A DNA stretch of 11,214 nucleotides from Candidatus Kuenenia stuttgartensis (GTDB taxonomy: Bacteria > Planctomycetota > Planctomycetia > Isosphaerales > Isosphaeraceae): positions 1 to 11,214 of the forward strand of contig CAMCFM010000097.1 of the NCBI GenBank assembly GCA_945874095.1, given 5' to 3'. Made by a program: the position numbers and the translations under genes. The notes under the pieces were generated by a model, which was given only the letters and a program-made list of their open reading frames with translations, ran no database searches and was not told the origin of the DNA. Of the stretch, positions 7,258 through 11,214 are shown in pieces. Every line of letters starts with the position of its first letter. The stretch's first letter is position 1.

Positions 7258-8685
7258 ATGAAACGCTGGATTCTTAAGTCCGCACTTGCCCTCGTTGCGA
7301 CCTCTATCCTTGGTCTCGCCTCGGCACAGGCTGGCTTCGAACTGCCGCCCGTGATCACCGACCACATGGTTCTTCAGCGCTCGAAGCCAATCGTGCTTTG
7401 GGGTTGGGATGCACCTGGCCAGCAAGTCAACGTCACACTGGCAGGCAGCAATGCCAAGGCCACAGCAGATGGACAAGGCCGATGGCAGGTGACTCTGCCA
7501 GCACTTCCTGCTGGCGGGCCTCACGAAATTCAAATTCAAGGCAGTGTATCGGTGACCGTCAAAGACGTTCTAGTGGGCGAGGTCTGGGTCTGCTCAGGTC
7601 AGTCCAACATGGAATGGAACGTGGCTCAATCGAATAATCCTCAAGAGGAAATTGCAGCCGCAAATTATCCTCGGATTCGTCACATCAAAGTTCCTCATAT
7701 TCCAGCTGATAAAGCTCAACGCAACGTTGCTGCCGGTGGCTGGACTGTCTGCTCACCTGCAACCGTGGCCAATTATACGGCTGTTGGCTATTTCTTTGCA
7801 CGCGAATTGCAAAAGAATCTTGACGGTGTTCCAATCGGACTGATCGGCTCAAATTGGGGCGGAACGCGGATCGAACCATGGACCCCGCCGATCGGATTCC
7901 AATCCGTACCAGCCCTGAAAGATATCACCGACAAACTGGCTGAATATCCGACAAAAGACGCCAAGGGCCAAATCAATTTTCAAACACCTCTGGCTCTTTA
8001 CAATGGCATGATCGCTCCATTTGTACCTTATGCCATTCGTGGATCGCTTTGGTATCAGGGCGAATCCAACAACGGCGAAGGCATGTTGTATATGGAGAAA
8101 ATGAAGGCCTTGATCGGTGGCTGGCGCTCCATCTGGAAAGATCCGGAAATGCCATTCTATTTCGTTCAATTGGCGCCTTATATCTATGGCAAGACCAATG
8201 CCGAAAATCTGGCTGGAATCTGGGAAGCCCAGACCAAGTCACTTGCAATTCCACACACCGGAATGGCTGTGACGGTTGATATCGGCAACACCAAGGATAT
8301 TCACCCGAAGAATAAGCAGGATGTAGGCAAGCGGCTTGCCCTTTGGGCTCTGGCCAAAGATTACGGCAAGAAAGACCTGGTTTATTCCGGCCCTCTCTAT
8401 AAGAGCCACGCTGTGGACAATGGTGCCATTCGTGTGAGCTTTGATCATGTCGGTGGCGGGCTCGTCAGCCGCGACGGTCAGCCCCTCTCCTGGTGGCAGG
8501 TGGCGGGCCAGGACGGCCAGTTCAAAAAAGCAGAAGCCACAATTGACGGCGACACCGTAGTGGTCAAGTCGGCAGACGTAGCCGCTCCGGTTGCGGTTCG
8601 CTTTGGCTGGGATCAAGAAGCCGAACCAAACCTTTCCAACAAGGCTGGTCTGCCTGCAAGCCCATTCCGCGCTGGCGGCAAATAA
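7258..8685 (+). CDS. Exported sialate O-acetylesterase-like protein, copy 2
   Basis: A 475-residue paralog of the divergent neighbour, of the same SASA (PF03629) esterase type. Landmarks are DHMVLQRSKP near the mature N-terminus, CSGQSNM (nucleophile Ser ~116), NWGGT (~199-203), WYQGESN (~265-271), DIHPKNK (Asp ~347, His ~349) and a C-terminal LPASPF also found in copy 1. All catalytic blocks are present. The ATG at 7258 starts a textbook signal peptide (MKRWILKSALALVATSILG, cleavage after ASAQA) with GGGAG about 13 bases upstream. An ATG at 7159 would add 33 non-signal residues and is rejected. It is about 20 residues shorter than copy 1 between GGT and YQGES, suggesting a different substrate pocket. 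The likely role is deacetylation of glycans or oligosaccharides in the periplasm; the exact substrate is unknown. Confidence 0.92.
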   Translation: MKRWILKSALALVATSILGLASAQAGFELPPVITDHMVLQRSKPIVLWGWDAPGQQVNVTLAGSNAKATADGQGRWQVTLPALPAGGPHEIQIQGSVSVTVKDVLVGEVWVCSGQSNMEWNVAQSNNPQEEIAAANYPRIRHIKVPHIPADKAQRNVAAGGWTVCSPATVANYTAVGYFFARELQKNLDGVPIGLIGSNWGGTRIEPWTPPIGFQSVPALKDITDKLAEYPTKDAKGQINFQTPLALYNGMIAPFVPYAIRGSLWYQGESNNGEGMLYMEKMKALIGGWRSIWKDPEMPFYFVQLAPYIYGKTNAENLAGIWEAQTKSLAIPHTGMAVTVDIGNTKDIHPKNKQDVGKRLALWALAKDYGKKDLVYSGPLYKSHAVDNGAIRVSFDHVGGGLVSRDGQPLSWWQVAGQDGQFKKAEATIDGDTVVVKSADVAAPVAVRFGWDQEAEPNLSNKAGLPASPFRAGGK

Positions 8686-8728
8686 TTGGCTTAAACGGCC
8701 AATCGCATTTGGTTGTGGAACAGATTTC

Positions 8729-8758
8729 GAGTCGGGCGGGGGCAACCTCGCCTGACTC
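8729..8758 (+). terminator. Strong hairpin with GCAA tetraloop after esterase copy 2
   Basis: GAGTCGGGCG (8729-8738) pairs with CGCCTGACTC (8749-8758), with one G-U. Inside, GGG (8739-8741) pairs with CCT (8746-8748), closing a GCAA loop (8742-8745), a stable GNRA tetraloop. The 13-bp stem lies 43 bases past the esterase stop and 46 bases before the next start. Only a short TCTT-like stretch follows, so it is not a classic U-tract terminator. It may terminate transcription, stabilise the esterase mRNA end or reduce readthrough into the fusion gene. Confidence 0.5.
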
Positions 8759-8804
8759 TTGCATACAGGAATTCAAATCGTTTTTGAAGAATTTTGGAGC
8801 ACTC

Positions 8805-10865
8805 ATGACACGCTTTCCGATCATGCATTGTTTGGCGGCTTTGATAAGCCTTTCGGCCACAATCATTCAGGCAGACGAATTGCAACTGAATCTTCAAAAA
8901 CAACAGGAAACCAGCCCCGCCAGTGGCCGGTATCACACCATCCAGCAGCCAGCCAACTGGAAACCGGAACAAACAGCTATCATTGTCTGCGACGTTTGGG
9001 ACGCTCACCACTGTTTCAATGCTGTTAAGCGTATGGAACAATTTCTACCTAATTTAAATCAAGTCTTAAAAACATCTCGCGACCAGGGTGTCACGATCAT
9101 ACACGCACCCAGCGATTGCATGTCCGCTTATACCGAAAATCCAGCCCGAAAGCGGGCCATGACCACACCAAAAGCCGCAAAATTACCAGATGAAATTGGC
9201 AAATGGTGCAGCCGAATTCCTGCAGAGGAAGCCGCTGCTTACCCGATCGATCAATCGGACGGCGGCGAGGACGATGATCCTGCTGAACACGCTGAATGGG
9301 CCGCTAAACTCAAGGCTCAGGGCCGGAATCCAAAGATGCCCTGGAAGGCGCAGCACCCGGCCATTGCAATCGATGAAAAAAACGATTACATCAGCGACAA
9401 GGGCGATGAGGTCTGGAGCATCCTGGAATCCAAGGGCATCAAGAATGTCATCCTGGCCGGTGTTCATACCAATATGTGTGTGCTGGGCCGGCCTTTTGGA
9501 TTGCGACAGATGGTTAAAAATGGCAAAAATGCCGTGCTGATGCGAGATTTGACAGATACCATGTATAACCCCGCCCGGCGGCCATACGTCAGCCACTTTA
9601 CTGGCACCGAACGCATCATTGACCACGTCGAGAGATTTGTCTGCCCAACCGTCACCTCAAATCAAATCATCGGTGGAAAGCCATTTCGATTTAAAGATGA
9701 CGCCCGCCCGCGCGTGGCTGTGATGATGGCTGAGGATGAATATGAAACGAACAGGACACTGACCCACTTTGCATTAACCAATCTGGGCCATGATTTCGCC
9801 GTCCGTTTCATTTATGGAAATGAAAACGATAAGTATGACATGCCTGGCCTGGATGCTCTGGATGAAGCCGACGTGCTGATTCTGAGCGTGCGTCGCCGGC
9901 CTTTGAAAACCGATCAGCTTGAGCGAATTCAGAAGTTTGTACGATCCGGCAAGCCCATGGTCGGGATTCGGACTGCCAGCCATGCATTTCATTTGCGTAC
10001 GGGTACAATGCCGGAAGGTGTGACTGGTTGGCCAGAACTCGACTCTGAGGTTTGGGGTGGGCATTATACGAACCATCATGCGAATAATTTGAAGTCGCAG
10101 GTGGTCGGAATTGAGGCCACAAAAAATCATCCGATATTAACCGGGGTGACACTTCCATTCGCTCAGGGCGGATCGTTCTATCAGGTAAAGCCACTGGATC
10201 CAAAAGCGATTGCATTATTAAGTGGAGAGGCTGAAGGCGTGGAACCTGAGCCTGTGGCTTATACATTTGTGCGTAAAGATGGAGGGAAGTCGTTTTATAC
10301 GTCACTTGGCCAGAAGGCGGATTTTGAGAATAAATCGTTTGTCAGAATGATGGTCAATTCTTTGTTCTGGGCGATTGGCCGGGAAGTTCCCAAGGAATTT
10401 GAAATTCCTCGATCTCCGATCATGAAGCCGGGTGATTGGAATGCAACCACCTGGAAAGACCCGGAAAAGCCATGGATTGGAATGTCGGCTGCAAATCTTG
10501 CCGATCAATCACTTTGGGCTCGATGTCTGGTCCCAATCGAGAATGCGAATACGCCAGTTGAAATTCAATCAGGCCATGCCGTTCAGGTCTATTGCAATGG
10601 AAACCTGGCGGAACGTGTGGCCGAGGGTCGCTGGAAGGTGCCTCAAACGGCTCTTGAAACAGGCGAGCTGAATCTTATCGCGTTGCGTTGGGCCAAGGTG
10701 TCCGATCCGAAAGGCGACTTACCGATTCTGACTCAAGGTGACCATAAAGTTTCGATCGGGCCGGTCTGGGAAATATGTGCAGGTTCTGGAACAGAATTGG
10801 CTCGATTGCCACTACCCGCCAAATTTGCAGCAGCCACGGATGCAATCTCGCGAAAAGGCCATTGA
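8805..10865 (+). CDS. Exported isochorismatase-like / ThuA-like fusion protein
   Basis: A 686-residue protein with three parts. Residues 1-23 look like a signal peptide (MTRFPIMHCLAALISLSATI, cleavage near QA). Residues ~55-285 form a cysteine-hydrolase (isochorismatase) fold: IIVCDVWD (Asp ~63), a candidate catalytic Lys in DEKND (~192) and GVHTNMCVLGRPFG (nucleophile Cys ~225). An acidic stretch, SDGGEDDD, lies between them. Residues ~300-525 resemble ThuA (PF06283; trehalose-utilisation, glutamine-amidotransferase-like fold), with GHDF, a VLILSVRR strand, GKPMVGIRTASHAF and EVWGGHYTNH. The last ~120 residues are beta-rich and unassigned. ThuA domains are linked to sugar catabolism; what the pair does together is not known to me. 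The ATG at 8805 has GGAG five bases upstream and starts the signal peptide; the ATG at 8709 lies before the hairpin and is rejected. Confidence 0.85.
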   Translation: MTRFPIMHCLAALISLSATIIQADELQLNLQKQQETSPASGRYHTIQQPANWKPEQTAIIVCDVWDAHHCFNAVKRMEQFLPNLNQVLKTSRDQGVTIIHAPSDCMSAYTENPARKRAMTTPKAAKLPDEIGKWCSRIPAEEAAAYPIDQSDGGEDDDPAEHAEWAAKLKAQGRNPKMPWKAQHPAIAIDEKNDYISDKGDEVWSILESKGIKNVILAGVHTNMCVLGRPFGLRQMVKNGKNAVLMRDLTDTMYNPARRPYVSHFTGTERIIDHVERFVCPTVTSNQIIGGKPFRFKDDARPRVAVMMAEDEYETNRTLTHFALTNLGHDFAVRFIYGNENDKYDMPGLDALDEADVLILSVRRRPLKTDQLERIQKFVRSGKPMVGIRTASHAFHLRTGTMPEGVTGWPELDSEVWGGHYTNHHANNLKSQVVGIEATKNHPILTGVTLPFAQGGSFYQVKPLDPKAIALLSGEAEGVEPEPVAYTFVRKDGGKSFYTSLGQKADFENKSFVRMMVNSLFWAIGREVPKEFEIPRSPIMKPGDWNATTWKDPEKPWIGMSAANLADQSLWARCLVPIENANTPVEIQSGHAVQVYCNGNLAERVAEGRWKVPQTALETGELNLIALRWAKVSDPKGDLPILTQGDHKVSIGPVWEICAGSGTELARLPLPAKFAAATDAISRKGH

Positions 10866-11214
10866 AAGCAGCGTTTAAACCGGCCGTTTCAATGGTGATA
10901 CTGTCAAGCAGGTTGACGAACCGACCAAATGCAATTCCTGCAATAACGCCCATCAGCATGGATGTAGGGATGATTATCAGAGCTCTGGCCCAGAAGGACT
11001 GGAGACCTGATTCAAATAGAACCCGATTGCAGATGGTGACAATTGGCAGGTGTACCAGAAAGATGGGGTATGTCCAGGGCGACATTCGGGCAAAACGATT
11101 TTCCCATTCTGCGGAGAGATGCAATTGAATTGGCTTGGAACAGAAGCCCAGAATGATAGCGGTGGTTGCGGAAAGGAGCATCTCATCATCGTTCCAGAAT
11201 AATCCAGCGAATCC
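10675..11214 (-). CDS. Acyltransferase-3-like membrane protein, C-terminal part (cut by window edge)
   Basis: The frame is open from the right edge to a stop at 10675, 179 residues with no start needed inside the window. Three hydrophobic segments are visible: MLLSATTAIILGF, TYPIFLVHLPIVTI and ALIIIPTSMLMGVIAGIAF. YPIFLVHLP resembles the late YL-H-P helix motif of acyltransferase family 3 (OafA/EpsH-like), integral membrane enzymes that O-acylate envelope sugars. If correct, this gene would add acetyl groups near genes that remove them. The last ~63 residues lie antisense to the 3' end of the isochorismatase-ThuA gene and look unlike a family tail, so the original stop may have been lost. The assignment rests on the motif and hydropathy only. 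Confidence 0.6.
   Translation of the reverse strand, partial: GFAGLFWNDDEMLLSATTAIILGFCSKPIQLHLSAEWENRFARMSPWTYPIFLVHLPIVTICNRVLFESGLQSFWARALIIIPTSMLMGVIAGIAFGRFVNLLDSITIETAGLNAAFNGLFARLHPWLLQIWRVVAIEPILFQNLHIFPRPARSKLYGHLESESVSRLSDRTPWPNATR

Noticed and set aside
8239..8745. Leftward open frame of 168 codons under esterase copy 2
   Set aside because: It is antisense to the conserved C-terminal half of the esterase and shows no recognisable domain.
1..11214. Mobile element, CRISPR array or defence system
   Set aside because: No transposase, integrase, nuclease, terminal repeats or regularly spaced repeats were seen on either strand.

Overview
The window looks like Planctomycetota chromosome. 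The markers are a very large exported protein with a beta-propeller-like N-terminus, HEAT-like repeats and a C-terminal CxxCH cytochrome domain (the Pirellula/Verrucomicrobium type), an exported isochorismatase-ThuA fusion, and several sialate O-acetylesterase/SGNH hydrolases with signal peptides. I cannot resolve the genus. No phage, insertion sequence, CRISPR array, tRNA or rRNA was seen.

Layout. (1) 1-57, minus: the first 19 codons of ribosomal protein bL21 (rplU), running off the left edge. Behind it, 58-365 has no protein gene but holds a plausible promoter and two stem-loops that look like a ribosomal-protein mRNA leader. (2) 366-1052, minus: a Ser/Thr-type metallophosphoesterase. (3) 1184-4303, plus, divergent from it: the ~1039-residue exported cytochrome/dehydrogenase-like protein. 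(4) 4444-5393, plus: an SGNH/GDSL hydrolase split between two frames by a one-base shift at a T run. (5) 5477-6988, minus, and 7258-8685, plus: two paralogous exported sialate O-acetylesterases, head to head around a 269-base intergenic region with an inverted repeat and an 11-base direct repeat. (6) 8805-10865, plus: an exported isochorismatase-like plus ThuA-like fusion, preceded by a strong GNRA-capped hairpin. (7) 10675-11214, minus: the C-terminal part of an acyltransferase-3-like membrane protein, convergent with and overlapping the fusion gene and running off the right edge.

The central genes (1184-10865) share a theme: all carry likely signal peptides, and three are predicted ester hydrolases of the kind that strip acetyl groups from glycans. 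Together with a c-type cytochrome protein of dehydrogenase type and a ThuA domain, this suggests an envelope or periplasmic toolkit for handling decorated sugars. That role is inferred from family membership and adjacency; substrates cannot be read from the sequence. There is no obvious single operon, since strands alternate and gaps of about 80-270 bases separate the genes. The flanking rplU and phosphatase look like unrelated housekeeping genes.
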